Shown: positions 49,810 through 60,231 of the stretch, one piece after another | Numbering within the stretch: position 1 is the first letter of the stretch | Layout: each line of letters begins with the position of its first letter | NCBI GenBank assembly: GCA_023150835.1 | Contig: JAKLKB010000014.1 | Location: 19,770-83,769, forward strand | DNA length: 64,000 nucleotides | Reading direction: 5' to 3' | Source of the DNA: Myxococcota bacterium | GTDB lineage: Bacteria; Myxococcota_C; UBA6777 | Made by a program: the position numbers and the translations under genes | Notes under the pieces: model-generated | Told to the model about the DNA's origin: nothing | The model's database searches: none | The model's input: only the letters and a program-made list of their open reading frames with translations

Positions 49810-51690
49810 ATGTCCAAAAACAATGAGCGAAAAGAAGTCAAACGACTCCTCGAACTCGGCAAAGAACGAGGATACCTCACTTATGACGAGGTCAACGACT
49901 TCTTGCCGCCCGACATCCTATCCTCCCAAGAAATCGACGAAGTGTTCCACCTCTTCAGTGAGTACGACATCGAGATCGTTGATGACCCCTCCAAGGCCAA
50001 AGCCAACCAAGACGAGGAAGAAATCGAGGATAGACACGAAGGACTCGACGAAGAAACCGTCCTCGGCAAGTCCACCGATCCCGTCCGAATGTACCTGCGA
50101 AAAATGGGATCCGTTTCGCTTCTCACCCGCGAAGGCGAAGTCGAGATCGCCCGACGAATCGAAGAAGGTGAACGCCAAGTCCTCGAAGTCGTGATCCGCT
50201 CCAACATCGGCATCCAAGAAATCATCAACCTCGGCGAACGCTTGCGCAAAGGCAAAGTCCGCCTCAAAGACGTGATCCGCGATCTCGACGAATCACCCGA
50301 AGACTTCGATGAAACCGAATACTCCGAAAAAATCTTCAAACTGATCGAAAAAATCAAACGCATCGACCGCGAAAACCGCAAAATTGACGAACACAACCTC
50401 CTCCTCCTCTCCAACTCGCCCACCAACGGAACCGCTGAACTCTCCTCCCATGAAGACGACGACACCGACGAAGACACCTCCCTCTCTCTCCCCAAATCTG
50501 ATAAGTCCGACAAAGCCGACAAAGCCGACAAAGCCGACAAACTCGAACAGATCAAAAAGAACAACGAAAAAATCGAGAAAAACCAACAGAAGATGGCCGA
50601 TCTGATCCGCGAGATCCGACTCAGCAAAAAGCAGCTCGATGAGATCATCGCCACCCTCAAAGGTCTGATCGAACGCGTCCAACAAGCCGACGATGAACTG
50701 GCCCGTTGCGAAGAACGCCTCGGCGTGAGCCTCAAAGAATTTCGCAAGGTCATGAAAGAACTTCGCAGCACACAGTCCAAAAAAGACGAACGCCGCATCC
50801 TCAAACAGTTCAACGGCAATCTCCGAAAAGAACAAGTCTTTGAGATCGAACGCGTCCTCAAAGGCGCACAACAAAAAATCCGCCGCGTCGAGATCGAAGC
50901 CTCCCAAAAAGTCGAAGAACTCAAAAAAACCTACCGCGAGATCCAAGAAGGCGAATACCGCGCCGAAGCCGCCAAAAGCGAGCTGATCGAAGCCAACCTC
51001 CGCCTCGTCGTCTCCATCGCCAAAAAATACACCAACCGCGGACTCCAGTTCCTCGACCTGATCCAAGAAGGCAACATCGGCCTGATGAAAGCCGTCGATA
51101 AGTTCGAATACCGCCGTGGCTACAAGTTTTCCACCTACGCCACTTGGTGGATCCGACAAGCCATCACCCGCGCCATCGCCGATCAAGCCCGTACCATCCG
51201 CATCCCCGTCCACATGATCGAAACCATCAACAAGCTGATCCGCACCAGTCGCTATCTCGTCCAAGAAATCGGTCGCGAACCCACCCCCGAAGAAATCGCC
51301 GAAAAAATGGACATCCCCCTCGAAAAGGTTCGCAAAGTCCTCAAGATCGCCAAAGAACCCATCTCCCTTGAAACACCCATCGGCGAAGAAGAAGACTCCC
51401 ATCTCGGCGACTTTATCGAAGACAAAAGTGTCGTCTCCCCCCTTGAAGCCGTCATCAGCGGCAACCTCTCCGAACAAACCCGCAAAGTCCTCGCCACCCT
51501 CACTCCCCGCGAAGAAAAAGTCCTGCGTATGCGCTTTGGCATCGGTGAAAAATCCGATCACACCCTCGAAGAAGTCGGCCAAGACTTTGAAGTGACACGC
51601 GAACGCATCCGCCAAATCGAAGCCAAAGCCCTCCGAAAACTTCGACACCCCTCCCGTGCCAAAAAGTTGAAGCCCTTTGTGGAAAACTGA
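49810..51690 (+). CDS. rpoD: Primary RNA polymerase sigma factor RpoD
   Basis: 626 residues. Region 1.1 at the N-terminus ([24 protein letters not shown]), region 1.2 [32 protein letters not shown], then a non-conserved acidic and coiled insert of about 230 residues containing a [12 protein letters not shown] repeat. Region 2: [38 protein letters not shown] and [20 protein letters not shown]. Region 3: [22 protein letters not shown]. Region 4: [36 protein letters not shown]. All key -10 and -35 contacts are conserved, consistent with the TTGACA/TATAAT-like promoters found here. A GAGGAG sequence precedes the ATG. Confidence 0.96.
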   Translation: MSKNNERKEVKRLLELGKERGYLTYDEVNDFLPPDILSSQEIDEVFHLFSEYDIEIVDDPSKAKANQDEEEIEDRHEGLDEETVLGKSTDPVRMYLRKMGSVSLLTREGEVEIARRIEEGERQVLEVVIRSNIGIQEIINLGERLRKGKVRLKDVIRDLDESPEDFDETEYSEKIFKLIEKIKRIDRENRKIDEHNLLLLSNSPTNGTAELSSHEDDDTDEDTSLSLPKSDKSDKADKADKADKLEQIKKNNEKIEKNQQKMADLIREIRLSKKQLDEIIATLKGLIERVQQADDELARCEERLGVSLKEFRKVMKELRSTQSKKDERRILKQFNGNLRKEQVFEIERVLKGAQQKIRRVEIEASQKVEELKKTYREIQEGEYRAEAAKSELIEANLRLVVSIAKKYTNRGLQFLDLIQEGNIGLMKAVDKFEYRRGYKFSTYATWWIRQAITRAIADQARTIRIPVHMIETINKLIRTSRYLVQEIGREPTPEEIAEKMDIPLEKVRKVLKIAKEPISLETPIGEEEDSHLGDFIEDKSVVSPLEAVISGNLSEQTRKVLATLTPREEKVLRMRFGIGEKSDHTLEEVGQDFEVTRERIRQIEAKALRKLRHPSRAKKLKPFVEN

Positions 51691-51719
51691 TTGACATCCT
51701 AGACTCTCCTGCGTATCCT
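51691..51719 (+). promoter_or_regulatory. Promoter of the tRNA gene
   Basis: TTGACA (51691-51696) starting on the base after the rpoD stop codon, 17-bp spacer, TATCCT (51714-51719). The tRNA begins 30 bp further on. Confidence 0.6.
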
Positions 51720-51749
51720 ATGCCGACACAGCGTCAACCGGCGCCACTG

Positions 51750-51823
51750 GGGCCTATAGCTCAGTTGGTTAGAGCGTCCGGCTCATAACCGGATGGTCCT
51801 TGGTTCAAATCCAAGTGGGCCCA
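51750..51823 (+). tRNA. tRNA with CAU anticodon, probably tRNA-Ile2 (tRNA-Met possible)
   Basis: 74 nt with full cloverleaf: acceptor GGGCCTA/TGGGCCC (one T-G pair), D-arm GCTCAGTTGGTTAGAGC, anticodon arm CCGGCTCATAACCGG with CAT at 51784-51786, T-arm CTTGGTTCAAATCCAAG, discriminator A. The GGCTCATAACC anticodon arm resembles isoleucine tRNAs whose C34 is changed to lysidine more than elongator methionine tRNAs. The 3' CCA is not encoded (TCCA follows). Confidence 0.88.
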
Positions 51824-52174
51824 TCCAGTCGCAAATTCCCCCTGATCGTTTTGACCCTTCCACTCAGGCTTTTGCGATCTCCTTGCAACAGGAGAAGGTT
51901 CTCGACGAAGACTACGACTCCCCGTACTTCCTCGCCGCGATCCTTCCTCCTTTGCCCTTCCCCTTACTCAAACTTGGGCCTACACCGCTCCCGTCGGTCT
52001 AAGCCCCCTTAGACCGAGTTCCCGCTTGGGCCTCACGGGCTTGAATCGTGAAACATCTTCTTTGCTTCTCTTTTTCTTCTCCTCTCCCCTCGGTTTGCTT
52101 CCACAAACCAACCTCCCATACCCCCCAACCAACCACCACCCCTCCATTCAAGCCCCTCGTACATCTCAAACAGG

Positions 52175-52340
52175 CCCAACGTCTCGTACAAGCCCAACGT
52201 CTCGTACAAGCCCAACGTCTCGTACAAGCCCAACGTCTCGTACAAGCCCAACGTCTCGTACAAGCCCAACGTCTCGGGCCCAACGTCTCGTACAAGCCCA
52301 ACGTCTCGTACAAGCCCAACGTCTCGTACAAGCCCAACAG
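52175..52340. repeat. 18-bp tandem repeat in the tRNA to zinc-ribbon interval
   Basis: Ten starts of CCCAACGTCTCGTACAAG at 18-bp spacing (52175, 52193, 52211, 52229, 52247, 52265, 52297, 52315, 52333), with one shortened 14-bp step at 52279-52296. The whole interval 51824-52453 (630 bp) has no supported gene; a forward frame reading TSRTSP repeats has no ribosome-binding site and ends inside the next gene. A further ACCCGCGCACACAAA duplication lies at 52366-52400. Confidence 0.9.
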
Positions 52341-52453
52341 ACCATCTATCGCACCTCACACTACACCCGCGCACACAAAACCCGCGCACACAAAACCCGA
52401 TCTCTGATCCGCCCGAACCATCGTGTGTACACCCTACGAAAAGGAGGATACTC

Positions 52454-53179
52454 TTGCGAGAGACCTTGTCTTGCCTGATTCAGCTACAAAAGGTCGACTC
52501 CGCGATCTTTGAGCTGGCCAAGAGCCGCGACCAATACCCCGAGCAGGTCAAGCGCACCCAAGCCAAAGTCGAAGAGTGCTCCGCCATGCTTGAGTCCCTC
52601 TCTTCCAAGCTCCAAACCCTACGCGAAGAACGTTCCACCAAGGAACTTCACCTCAAAACCGAAGAAGAGAAACTCCGAAAGTGGGAAAAGCGGCTGATGG
52701 ACTCCAAAAAGCACCACGAAGCCAGCACCCTCGCCCGCGAGATCGACGCTCAAAAACGACTCAACCAAGAAGTCCAAGAAGAAGCCTTGCGCCTCCTTGA
52801 GCAAGAAGAAACCCTCAAGAAAAAAGTCGACGAGATCGCCCAAGAACTCGCCACCCTCCGCCAACAGTTCGACAAAGAAAAAGCGCTCAGCGACGCCAAA
52901 ACCAAAGAGTTCGACTCCAAGATCAAAGCCCTTGAAGCCGACTGCGGACAATACACCAAGCACCTCAAAAAAAACGTCACCACCAAGTACGAAAATATCA
53001 AAAAACGACGCAATGGTTTGGCTGTCGTACCCGTCCGCGACGGCTGTTGCACCGGCTGCAGCATGAGCCTTCCTCCTCAACTCTATAATATCATCATTCA
53101 AGCTACTACCCTCGAAACGTGTCCTAGCTGTCAACGCATCCTCTACTGGGAAGAAGGTCTGGAGCATGGCATCTCCTAA
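52454..53179 (+). CDS. C4-type zinc-ribbon coiled-coil protein (DUF164/CT398 family)
   Basis: 241 residues from a TTG at 52454 with AAGGAGG six bases upstream. Residues 20-180 form a long coiled coil rich in Lys/Glu. The C-terminus carries a zinc ribbon: GCCTGCSMSLPPQLY and TCPSCQRILYWEE. Proteins of this family occur next to RNase H genes in several phyla and have been proposed to act in RNA metabolism or as flagellar/sigma-54-linked chaperone-like factors; the role here is not known. It overlaps the RNase HI gene by 14 bp, so the two are co-translated. Confidence 0.87.
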   Translation: MRETLSCLIQLQKVDSAIFELAKSRDQYPEQVKRTQAKVEECSAMLESLSSKLQTLREERSTKELHLKTEEEKLRKWEKRLMDSKKHHEASTLAREIDAQKRLNQEVQEEALRLLEQEETLKKKVDEIAQELATLRQQFDKEKALSDAKTKEFDSKIKALEADCGQYTKHLKKNVTTKYENIKKRRNGLAVVPVRDGCCTGCSMSLPPQLYNIIIQATTLETCPSCQRILYWEEGLEHGIS

Positions 53180-54680
53180 CGACCCCAAGGGCAAAGCCCC
53201 CTCAATTCAAGAAGTCTTGCGCTTTCTCCTCGAACACGAGCAGCTCTCCAAGACACAAAAACACTTTGGACTCTCCAAAGCACAGATCACCGATCTACTC
53301 TCCGATCACCTCTCTGCTTCGCTCTCCGACACGAACCCTCCTACAGCCGCAGAGAACGCTCCTCGCAATCCGTCAGCCCACGCGCTTAACGCCCATGAAA
53401 AGACCGAACATCGGGCAGATCATACGTCCAAGCATCAGGCCGGTATCAACACCTCAAACAGTGCCCCAAACAATCCCGAAAACAACGGCAATCGCCTCCT
53501 CGCCAACGAGAACACACCTTCTGCCCCCTCTTCTCGCAAAACCAACAAGCCCCCTCACACCAACGGCGCAACCCCCAAATCCAAACCCAAACCCGCTTCC
53601 CTTGCCGCTGATGTGCTTGAAGAGGTTGCCCCTCCCTCTTCCTCCACAACCCACTCCAACAGCGATCCCAACCCTGCCTCGGGCAATGACAAGGTTTCGA
53701 TGAAAAAAGCCGGAAAAACCAGCACCACCCGCAAAAACCTCGCCGAACAACACGAAACCCCTGAATCCAACCCCCCCCAAAGCACCCCTCGCACCAAAAA
53801 AACCACCCCTCCCTCCGAAGACACCGCTGCTTCAAAAAAAATCACCGAAAAACCGACCGAAAAACCGACCGAAAAAGCTACCGAAAAAGCTACCGAAAAA
53901 GCTACCGAAAAACCGACTGCCACCACCAAAAAGACCACCGAAACAAAAAAATCCTCCTCGACCAAAAAGAGCAGCGAACCCGAAGACAACTTCGACGACA
54001 AACCCGCTGTATCCGAAAAAAACAAAACCAGCAAAAAGAAAGCTTCGCCCTCCTCTACACGCACCACCCAAGCCTCTTTGCCTTTTGAAGCTGAAGACGC
54101 AGACGCAGACGAAGACGAAGTCGAAGAATTCTTTGAAGACGAAGTCGACGAAGAGGAAGACAGCACCACCCGCAAAAAGAAAACCACCAAAGACAGCGAA
54201 GCGCGCAGCAAAAATCGCCGTCAGTCCTCTCCACGCGGGCGCCGCGCCACCATCCTCGAACCTGAACACTACACCTACCAACGCCTCTTGATCTACACCG
54301 ACGGAGCCGCTCGCGGAAATCCCGGTGAGTCCGGCGCTGGCGTTGTCCTCAAAACTCCTGAAGGTGAAGAAGTCGGTCGTTTTGGCCGCTATCTCGGCAA
54401 AAAAACCAACAACCACGCCGAGTACGAAGCTGTGCTGTTGGGACTCCACCAAGCCCGTGAGTTCGGCGCAAGCGAAGTCACCATCCTCTCTGACTCCGAT
54501 CTCCTCATCCGCCAACTCCTCAAAGAATACCGCGTCCGCGCACAACACCTCCGCGATCTCTTTGACCAAGTCCAAGAGATGCTCTCCGTGTTTGAAAAAC
54601 ATCAAATCAAACGCATCGGACGCGAAAAGAACGCAGATGCCGACTTGATGGCAAATCGCGCCATCGACGAACGCCTCTAA
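53166..54680 (+). CDS. RNase HI domain fused to a helix-turn-helix-like N-terminus by a long disordered linker
   Basis: 504 residues. The last 130 are an RNase HI domain with all catalytic acids: IYTDGAARGNPGESGAG (Asp), NNHAEYEAVLLGL (Glu), ILSDSDLLIRQL (Asp) and NADADLMANRAID (Asp), of the short RNase HI type that cuts the RNA of RNA-DNA hybrids. Residues 12-46 (IQEVLRFLLEHEQLSKTQKHFGLSKAQITDLL) look like a compact helical or helix-turn-helix module. Between them lie about 320 low-complexity residues rich in Lys, Thr, Glu, Pro with EKPTEKATEK repeats and acidic blocks (EAEDADADEDEVEEF). The catalytic domain is probably flexible on a tether. rnpB begins 18 bp after the stop. Confidence 0.85.
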   Translation: MASPNDPKGKAPSIQEVLRFLLEHEQLSKTQKHFGLSKAQITDLLSDHLSASLSDTNPPTAAENAPRNPSAHALNAHEKTEHRADHTSKHQAGINTSNSAPNNPENNGNRLLANENTPSAPSSRKTNKPPHTNGATPKSKPKPASLAADVLEEVAPPSSSTTHSNSDPNPASGNDKVSMKKAGKTSTTRKNLAEQHETPESNPPQSTPRTKKTTPPSEDTAASKKITEKPTEKPTEKATEKATEKATEKPTATTKKTTETKKSSSTKKSSEPEDNFDDKPAVSEKNKTSKKKASPSSTRTTQASLPFEAEDADADEDEVEEFFEDEVDEEEDSTTRKKKTTKDSEARSKNRRQSSPRGRRATILEPEHYTYQRLLIYTDGAARGNPGESGAGVVLKTPEGEEVGRFGRYLGKKTNNHAEYEAVLLGLHQAREFGASEVTILSDSDLLIRQLLKEYRVRAQHLRDLFDQVQEMLSVFEKHQIKRIGREKNADADLMANRAIDERL

Positions 54681-54698
54681 ACCACCAAACGTACGATT

Positions 54699-55133
54699 GG
54701 GTAAGTAGACAAGGTGATCGCTGGTGAGCTTTCCTCCCTCTGGGAGGAAGTTTGCGAGAGGAAAGTCCGAACTCCACAGGGCAGCGTGCTGGTTAACGGC
54801 CAGTGAGGGTGACCTCAAGGAAAGTGCCACAGAAAACAAACCGCCTGACTCGGTGTCTTTGGCTTGCCCCCAACCTCCCCCGGAGGAAGGGAACACCCAG
54901 TCGGTAAGGGCGAAACGGTGGGGTAAGAGCCCACCGGATCTCTGGTAACAGCGATCGCAGGGTAAACCCCACGCGGAGCAAAACCAAGAAGGAGGTGAGT
55001 GACCCGCTCGATACCTCCGGGTTGGTTGCGTGTCGCTTTGGCAACAAAGCGCGGAGTCGACCAGCAATGGCCGACCTAGAAGAATGATCGCCACCCCTCG
55101 GGGTACAAAATTCGGCTTATCGCTCTACTTTCC
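54699..55133 (+). ncRNA. rnpB: RNase P RNA (bacterial type A)
   Basis: The catalytic RNA that trims tRNA 5' ends. Conserved blocks in order: GAGGAAAGTCCGAACTCC, GGGCAG...GCTGGTTAACGGCCAG, AAGGAAAGTGCCACAGAAA, GGTAAGGGCGAAACGGTGG, GTAAGAGCCCACCG, GGGTAAACCCCACGCGGAGC and the 3' TTCGGCTTATCG. Helix P1 pairs GGGTAAGTAGA (54699-54709) with TCTACTTTCCC (55123-55133) with one mismatch, which sets the ends. About 435 nt long, slightly over the usual 380-400. Confidence 0.95.
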
Positions 55134-55136
55134 CAA

Positions 55137-55175
55137 ACCAAAGGGGCTCTCTTCATCCGAGGAAGCCCCTTTGGT
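55137..55175 (+). terminator. Terminator-like hairpin after rnpB
   Basis: ACCAAAGGGGCT and AGCCCCTTTGGT form a perfect 12-bp stem (55137-55148 with 55164-55175) around a 15-nt loop. No U-run follows (CTATCC), so termination may need Rho or the hairpin may protect the RNA end. Confidence 0.7.
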
Positions 55176-55247
55176 CTATCCACCCCTACACAACCCACAA
55201 GATCATTCAACGACACAACTCCAACCAAAAAAAAAGGAATCCCCCCA

Positions 55248-56129
55248 ATGGAAGGACAATGGTGGCAATGGACTTGTATCTGCCAACCCGAACAAGCCGA
55301 GGCTTTTGGCGGCGTCTTGATGGAACTTGGCGCACTCGGTGTCGAAGAACGCGCCGTAGACGATCGACTGATCCTTCAGCATTACCAAGGCGATATGCGG
55401 CTGATCGCTTACTTTGGCGAAGAACCTGACGCCGATCTGCTCGAAGATGTCGGAACATGGGCCACACAGTTCGACGTCGACCTCGAAACAGCGGGATGGT
55501 CCGTACACCGAGACGATGGTTGGTCCACCAACTGGCGGCGCTTTTTCCACCCGCTACCCGTCGGAGAACGCCTTGTGATCTGCCCAAGCTGGGAGGCTTT
55601 TGCCCCACAACCCCACCAAGTCGTCCTCCAACTTGACCCCGGCATGGCCTTCGGCACAGGTCACCACGAAACCACCCGCCAATGCCTCCGCCTCCTCGAA
55701 CGCTACCTCAAACCCCAACAGACCGTCCTTGATGTGGGCTGCGGCTCGGGCATCCTTTCCATCGCCGCCGTCTTGCTCGGCGCTTCACACGCCACCGGCA
55801 TCGATATCGACCCCGACGCGATCATGGTCGCTCTCGAAAATGCCGAACTCAATCGCGCTCAGCACGCTTGCACCTTTTCCACTCAGACCCTTGACGACAT
55901 CCCAAACACCCATCCCATCGTGCTTGCCAATATCCAAGCCCATATCCTGCTACCCATGCGCCAAGCCCTCTGGGATCACACCCTACCCAACGGCCTCTTG
56001 ATCTTGTCCGGTCTACTCAACGAACAAGCCGATGACGTCAAACTCGCCTTCGAACAAGGCGGCCACACCTGCCTCGCCACCCTCCAAGAAGAGACTTGGT
56101 CCTCCCTTGCCTTGCAAAAATCTGCCTAG
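55248..56129 (+). CDS. prmA: Ribosomal protein L11 methyltransferase
   Basis: 293 residues. An N-terminal L11-recognition domain (GVLMELGALGVEERAVDD) precedes the methyltransferase core: LQLDPGMAFGTGHHETTRQCL, TVLDVGCGSGILSIAAVLLGA (SAM loop), GIDIDPDAIMVALENAELN and VLANIQAHILLPM, where NIQA replaces the common NILA/NVLA. It trimethylates ribosomal protein L11 in the cytosol. Fits the family length. AAAGGAA lies eight bases before the ATG. icmF follows 58 bp downstream. Confidence 0.93.
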   Translation: MEGQWWQWTCICQPEQAEAFGGVLMELGALGVEERAVDDRLILQHYQGDMRLIAYFGEEPDADLLEDVGTWATQFDVDLETAGWSVHRDDGWSTNWRRFFHPLPVGERLVICPSWEAFAPQPHQVVLQLDPGMAFGTGHHETTRQCLRLLERYLKPQQTVLDVGCGSGILSIAAVLLGASHATGIDIDPDAIMVALENAELNRAQHACTFSTQTLDDIPNTHPIVLANIQAHILLPMRQALWDHTLPNGLLILSGLLNEQADDVKLAFEQGGHTCLATLQEETWSSLALQKSA

Positions 56130-56187
56130 CAAGCCATAACCGTGATCTCTTTCATCCCGACCGACCGATAGGAGGCCTCTTTTTCCC

Positions 56188-59100
56188 ATGAAACACACCA
56201 GCCATCCCCAACCCCTGCCCACCGCGTGGCCACCCACCCAACGCTTGCGCTTTGTCACCGCAGCCAGCCTCTTCGATGGACACGACGCCGCCATCAATAT
56301 CATGCGCCGCATCCTCCAATCCGAAGGGGCCGAAGTCATCCACCTCGGACATGACCGCTCCGTCGCCGAGATCGTCTCCGCCGCCATCGAAGAAGATGCA
56401 CACGGCATCGCTGTGTCTTCCTATCAAGGCGGACACATGGAGTATTTCGCTTATATGGTGCAGCTTCTCGCCGAACGCGGACGCCCTGACCTCCCCGTCT
56501 TTGGCGGCGGTGGCGGCACCATCACCGACAAAGAGATCGCCACCCTCCACAGCCAAGGCGTCAACAAGATCTATTCGGTCGAGGATGGCCGTCGCCTCGG
56601 ACTCGTCGGCATGATCCGCGATATGATGATCCGCGCTGACCGCGATCTGCTCGCCAAACAACAAGCCCTCCCACTCGGACTCTTCGACCGCATCACCCCC
56701 GATGTCGCACGCACCCTTACTTGGCTCGAATCCCTCCACCACCAATCCGCAGAAGGCGATGCCTCCGCCACTCAACGCCTCCACGATCTCCGCACACAGC
56801 TCCAAGCCTCGCCTCACAAAGCCCCCATCCTCGGCATCACCGGCACTGGCGGCGCTGGAAAGTCCTCTCTCACCGATGAACTGATCCGACGGATGCTCGA
56901 AACCTACCCCGACCGCAACTTCGCCATCCTCTCCGTCGACCCCACCCGACGACGCACTGGCGGCGCACTCCTCGGCGACCGCATCCGCATGAATGCCGTC
57001 TCTTCCCCTCGCGTCTTTATGCGCTCTATGGCCACCCGACAAGCCAATACCGCCGTCTCTTCCGCCGTCCGTGACGCTCTCCATGCACTCCAAGCCGCTC
57101 GCTTCGACTTGATCATCCTCGAAACCGCTGGCATCGGACAAAGCGATAGCGCCGTCGTCGACCTCTGTGACTTCTCCATGTACGTCATGACCCCCGAATT
57201 CGGCGCTCCCACCCAGCTTGAAAAGATCGACATGCTCGACTTTGCCGATGTCATCGCCATCAACAAAGCCGATAAACGCGGAGCCGACGATGCCCACCGC
57301 TACGTCGCCAAACAAGTCCAACGCAACCGCAGCGCCTTTGACCGCACCCCCGAAGAGATGCCCGTCTTCTCCTGTATCGCCAGTCACTTCGGCGACGCAG
57401 GCGTCGATGCCCTCTTCCTGCATCTCATGAAACGGATCGACACCCAACGCGGAAACTGGAACCCGGGCGAACCCCAATGGCGCGCACCCGAAACCCAAGT
57501 CGTCCTCCCACCCAAACGCATCCGCTACCTCTCCGAGATCGCCGACAGCGTCCGAAACTACAAAAAACGCGGCGCAGCCGAAGCCGAAAAACTTCACCGC
57601 GCTGACGGCCTATTTCGCTCTCTCCAAGAACTCGGCGATCCCACCCCTCCCCTCGCCACTCCCTACCCCCAACACCAACTCTCCACCCCCAACACCGATC
57701 CCGCGATCCTCCTGCTTCGACAACGCTATAACGCACTCCTATCCGAGATATCCAACGAAGCCCTCTCCCTCTTGCGCGAAACCCCCGCCCTCCAAAAATC
57801 CTTCCGCGATGACGAAAACATCTATACCGTCCGAGGCCGCGAGATCCGCGTCCAAAACTACACCCAAACCCTCTCACACAACCGCATCCCCAAAGTCGCC
57901 CTCCCCCACTCCCAAGACTGGGCCTCTCTCTTCTCTTGGCGATGGCTTGAAAATATCCCCGGCTCCTTCCCCTTTACCGCTGGCGTCTTCCCCTACAAAC
58001 GCACCGGCGAAGACCCCGCCCGTATGTTCGCTGGCGAAGGCGGCCCCGAACGCACCAACAAACGCTTTCACTACCTCTCCAAAGGACAACCCGCTTCCCG
58101 CCTCTCCACCGCCTTTGACTCCGTCACACTCTACGGACGCGATCCCGCCAAACGACCCGACGTCTACGGCAAAGTCGGAAACTCTGGCGTCTCCGTACCC
58201 ACCCTCGATGACGCAAAACGCCTCTACTCCGGCTTCGATCTGTGTTCCCCCAAAACCAGCGTCTCCATGACCATCAACGGACCCGCACCCATCCTCCTCG
58301 CCATGTTCCTCAATACCGCCATCGATCAACAAGTCGAACAACGTCTCAAATCCTCCGGTCGATGGCCCGAAGCTCAACAAAAGATCGCTCAACTCGCCCC
58401 CGATCTCCCTTCCTACCGCTCCACCCAACTCCCCGAAGGTCACGACGGCCAAGGTCTCGGACTCCTCGGCGTCTCTGGCGATCAACTCCTCTCCCCCGAA
58501 GAATACGCCGAGATCCGCGCCTGCACCCTCGAACAAGTCCGTGGCACCGTCCAAGCCGATATCCTCAAAGAAGACCAAGCCCAAAATACCTGCATCTTCT
58601 CCACCGACTTTGCCCTCAAAATGATGGGCGATATCCAGTCCTACTTCATCTCCCACAAGATCCAAAACTTCTACTCCGTCTCCGTCTCCGGCTACCATAT
58701 CGCCGAAGCCGGCGCAAACCCCATCTCCCAACTCGCCTTCACCCTCGCCAACGGCTTCACTTTCGCCGAATACTACCGCGCTCGCGGCATGAACGTCGAT
58801 GACTTCGCCCGCAACTTCTCCTTCTTCTTTAGCAACGGTATCGACCCCGAATACTCCGTCATCGGCCGCGTCGCCCGCCGCATCTGGGCCGTCGCCATGC
58901 GCGATCTCTACGGCGCAAACGAACGCTCTCAACAACTCAAATACCACATCCAAACCTCTGGCCGATCCCTACACGCCCAAGAGATCGCCTTCAACGATAT
59001 CCGCACCACCCTCCAAGCCCTCTACGCCATGGCCGATAACTGCAACTCCCTCCACACCAACGCCTACGACGAAGCCATCACCACCCCCACCGAAGAATCC

Positions 59101-59640
59101 GTCCGCCGCGCTCTCGCTATCCAACTCATCCTCTCCCGCGAATTCGGACTCCTCAAAAACGAAAACCCCAACCAAGGCGCCTACATCATCGAATACCTCA
59201 CCGAGATCGTCGAAGAAGCCGTCCTCGCCGAATTCGACCGCATCACCGAACGCGGCGGCGTTCTCGGTGCCATGGAACTCATGTACCAACGCTCCAAGAT
59301 CCAAGAAGAATCCCTCTACTACGAAACCAAAAAACACAACGGCGAACTCCCCATCGTCGGCGTCAACACCTTCCTCGATCCCCACGCCTCCGACGGCGTC
59401 GTCGAGATCGAACTCGCCCGCTCCACCGACTCCGAAAAAGAGACCCAGATATCCGGCGTCGCTGCCTTCCAATCCCGAAACGCCTACCGCTCTCCACTCG
59501 CCCTCTCCCAACTCAAAAAAGTCGCCCTCGAAGGCGGCAACCTCTTCGACGAACTCATGCAATCCGTCAAATCCTGCTCCCTCGGTCAAATCACCCAAGC
59601 CCTCTTTGAAGTCGGCGGACAATATCGACGCAACATGTAA
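56188..59640 (+). CDS. icmF: Fused isobutyryl-CoA mutase with MeaI-type GTPase
   Basis: 1150 residues in the order cobalamin-binding domain, P-loop GTPase, mutase. B12 domain: [43 protein letters not shown] (residues 20-135), with the cobalt-binding His in DGHDAAI. GTPase: [19 protein letters not shown] (Walker A, about 215-233), [41 protein letters not shown]. Mutase: [62 protein letters not shown]. It interconverts isobutyryl-CoA and butyryl-CoA, while the GTPase safeguards cofactor loading. Its TAA is directly followed by the dispersed repeat. Confidence 0.95.
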   Translation: MKHTSHPQPLPTAWPPTQRLRFVTAASLFDGHDAAINIMRRILQSEGAEVIHLGHDRSVAEIVSAAIEEDAHGIAVSSYQGGHMEYFAYMVQLLAERGRPDLPVFGGGGGTITDKEIATLHSQGVNKIYSVEDGRRLGLVGMIRDMMIRADRDLLAKQQALPLGLFDRITPDVARTLTWLESLHHQSAEGDASATQRLHDLRTQLQASPHKAPILGITGTGGAGKSSLTDELIRRMLETYPDRNFAILSVDPTRRRTGGALLGDRIRMNAVSSPRVFMRSMATRQANTAVSSAVRDALHALQAARFDLIILETAGIGQSDSAVVDLCDFSMYVMTPEFGAPTQLEKIDMLDFADVIAINKADKRGADDAHRYVAKQVQRNRSAFDRTPEEMPVFSCIASHFGDAGVDALFLHLMKRIDTQRGNWNPGEPQWRAPETQVVLPPKRIRYLSEIADSVRNYKKRGAAEAEKLHRADGLFRSLQELGDPTPPLATPYPQHQLSTPNTDPAILLLRQRYNALLSEISNEALSLLRETPALQKSFRDDENIYTVRGREIRVQNYTQTLSHNRIPKVALPHSQDWASLFSWRWLENIPGSFPFTAGVFPYKRTGEDPARMFAGEGGPERTNKRFHYLSKGQPASRLSTAFDSVTLYGRDPAKRPDVYGKVGNSGVSVPTLDDAKRLYSGFDLCSPKTSVSMTINGPAPILLAMFLNTAIDQQVEQRLKSSGRWPEAQQKIAQLAPDLPSYRSTQLPEGHDGQGLGLLGVSGDQLLSPEEYAEIRACTLEQVRGTVQADILKEDQAQNTCIFSTDFALKMMGDIQSYFISHKIQNFYSVSVSGYHIAEAGANPISQLAFTLANGFTFAEYYRARGMNVDDFARNFSFFFSNGIDPEYSVIGRVARRIWAVAMRDLYGANERSQQLKYHIQTSGRSLHAQEIAFNDIRTTLQALYAMADNCNSLHTNAYDEAITTPTEESVRRALAIQLILSREFGLLKNENPNQGAYIIEYLTEIVEEAVLAEFDRITERGGVLGAMELMYQRSKIQEESLYYETKKHNGELPIVGVNTFLDPHASDGVVEIELARSTDSEKETQISGVAAFQSRNAYRSPLALSQLKKVALEGGNLFDELMQSVKSCSLGQITQALFEVGGQYRRNM

Positions 59641-59754
59641 TACGAAATCCGCCTGTAGCGTGATCCTAAAACGTAGGGGCAGCCCCCTGTGGCTGCCCAA
59701 GGATAGGGCGCATGGGCGCTCTCCTTCGATCATAGATCACTCGGATATCGTATA
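59641..59754. repeat. Dispersed element directly after the icmF stop codon
   Basis: Starts TACGAAATCCGCC on the base after TAA and ends CACTCGGATATCGTATA. The central hairpin GTAGGGGCAGCC-CCCTGT-GGCTGCCC is intact. Confidence 0.9.
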
Positions 59755-59757
59755 ACC

Positions 59758-59847
59758 TTTTTTGTGGGGAGTCTTTTTTTGTGGGGGGTCTTTTTTTGTG
59801 GGGTTCTACCCCACACCCCGCAAGGGAGCGCGGCTCCCTTGACCCCG
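59758..59847. repeat. Paired-hairpin repeat, family 2, copy 3, with amplified head
   Basis: The TTTTTTGTGGGG head occurs three times at 16-17-bp spacing (59758, 59774, 59791) before the full unit: GTGGGGTT-CT-ACCCCAC and GGGAGC-GCG-GCTCCC, ending TTGACCCCG. Confidence 0.8.
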
Positions 59848-59977
59848 TATCGGCGAAGAGAGCACAGGTTTTTCAAACAAATGACTCTGTCGCTTGAAGT
59901 ACCGCGAACACGGGGTTTTTTTTTGCACGTTGCCCCCACACACACCACGGCACATAGCCCACGTGGGCGGAGGCTTA

Positions 59978-60221
59978 TACGAAATCCGCTCATTGCGTAC
60001 ACGGAAAACGTAGGGGCAGCCCCCCGTGGCTGCCCAAGGACAGGGCGTCTACAGCGGATCGCATCTACCCTTCGATCACACTTCTCTTGGATAGGACTTA
60101 CGCAGTCCGAGACGAAAAAGGCCCATGTTCGGGCGTGGACGGTTCGCGAACCGCCCCTACAACGTTCTGATATCTCAGGGTTTCCCTTTTCAACTGCGTA
60201 AGTCCTATTGGATTTCGTATT
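59978..60221. repeat. Dispersed element interrupted by a MITE
   Basis: Left end TACGAAATCCGCTC at 59978, hairpin GGGGCAGCC-CCCCGT-GGCTGCCC, then CTTCTCTTGG at 60081-60090 where the 118-bp insert begins. After the insert the element resumes with TGGATTTCGTAT. Removing the insert with one TGG copy restores a right end like those of the other copies (CGGATATCGTAT). Confidence 0.85.
60091..60208. mobile_element. 118-bp MITE-like element with perfect 16-bp terminal inverted repeats
   Basis: ATAGGACTTACGCAGT at 60091-60106 and its exact reverse complement ACTGCGTAAGTCCTAT at 60193-60208. Flanked by TGG on both sides, a possible 3-bp target duplication. The interior carries GGACGGTTCGCGAACCGCCCC, also found inside the copy at 5149, and no coding capacity. 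Non-autonomous; no matching transposase in the window. Confidence 0.8.
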
Positions 60222-60231
60222 ACAGGAGTAA

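Noticed and set aside
50293-51648. 451-codon minus-strand frame inside rpoD
   Set aside because: Phe/Gly/Asp-rich complement of a Lys/Glu-rich gene; no independent support.
52026-52478. Frame encoding TSRTSP repeats
   Set aside because: Low-complexity translation of the 18-bp array, no ribosome-binding site, ends inside the zinc-ribbon gene.
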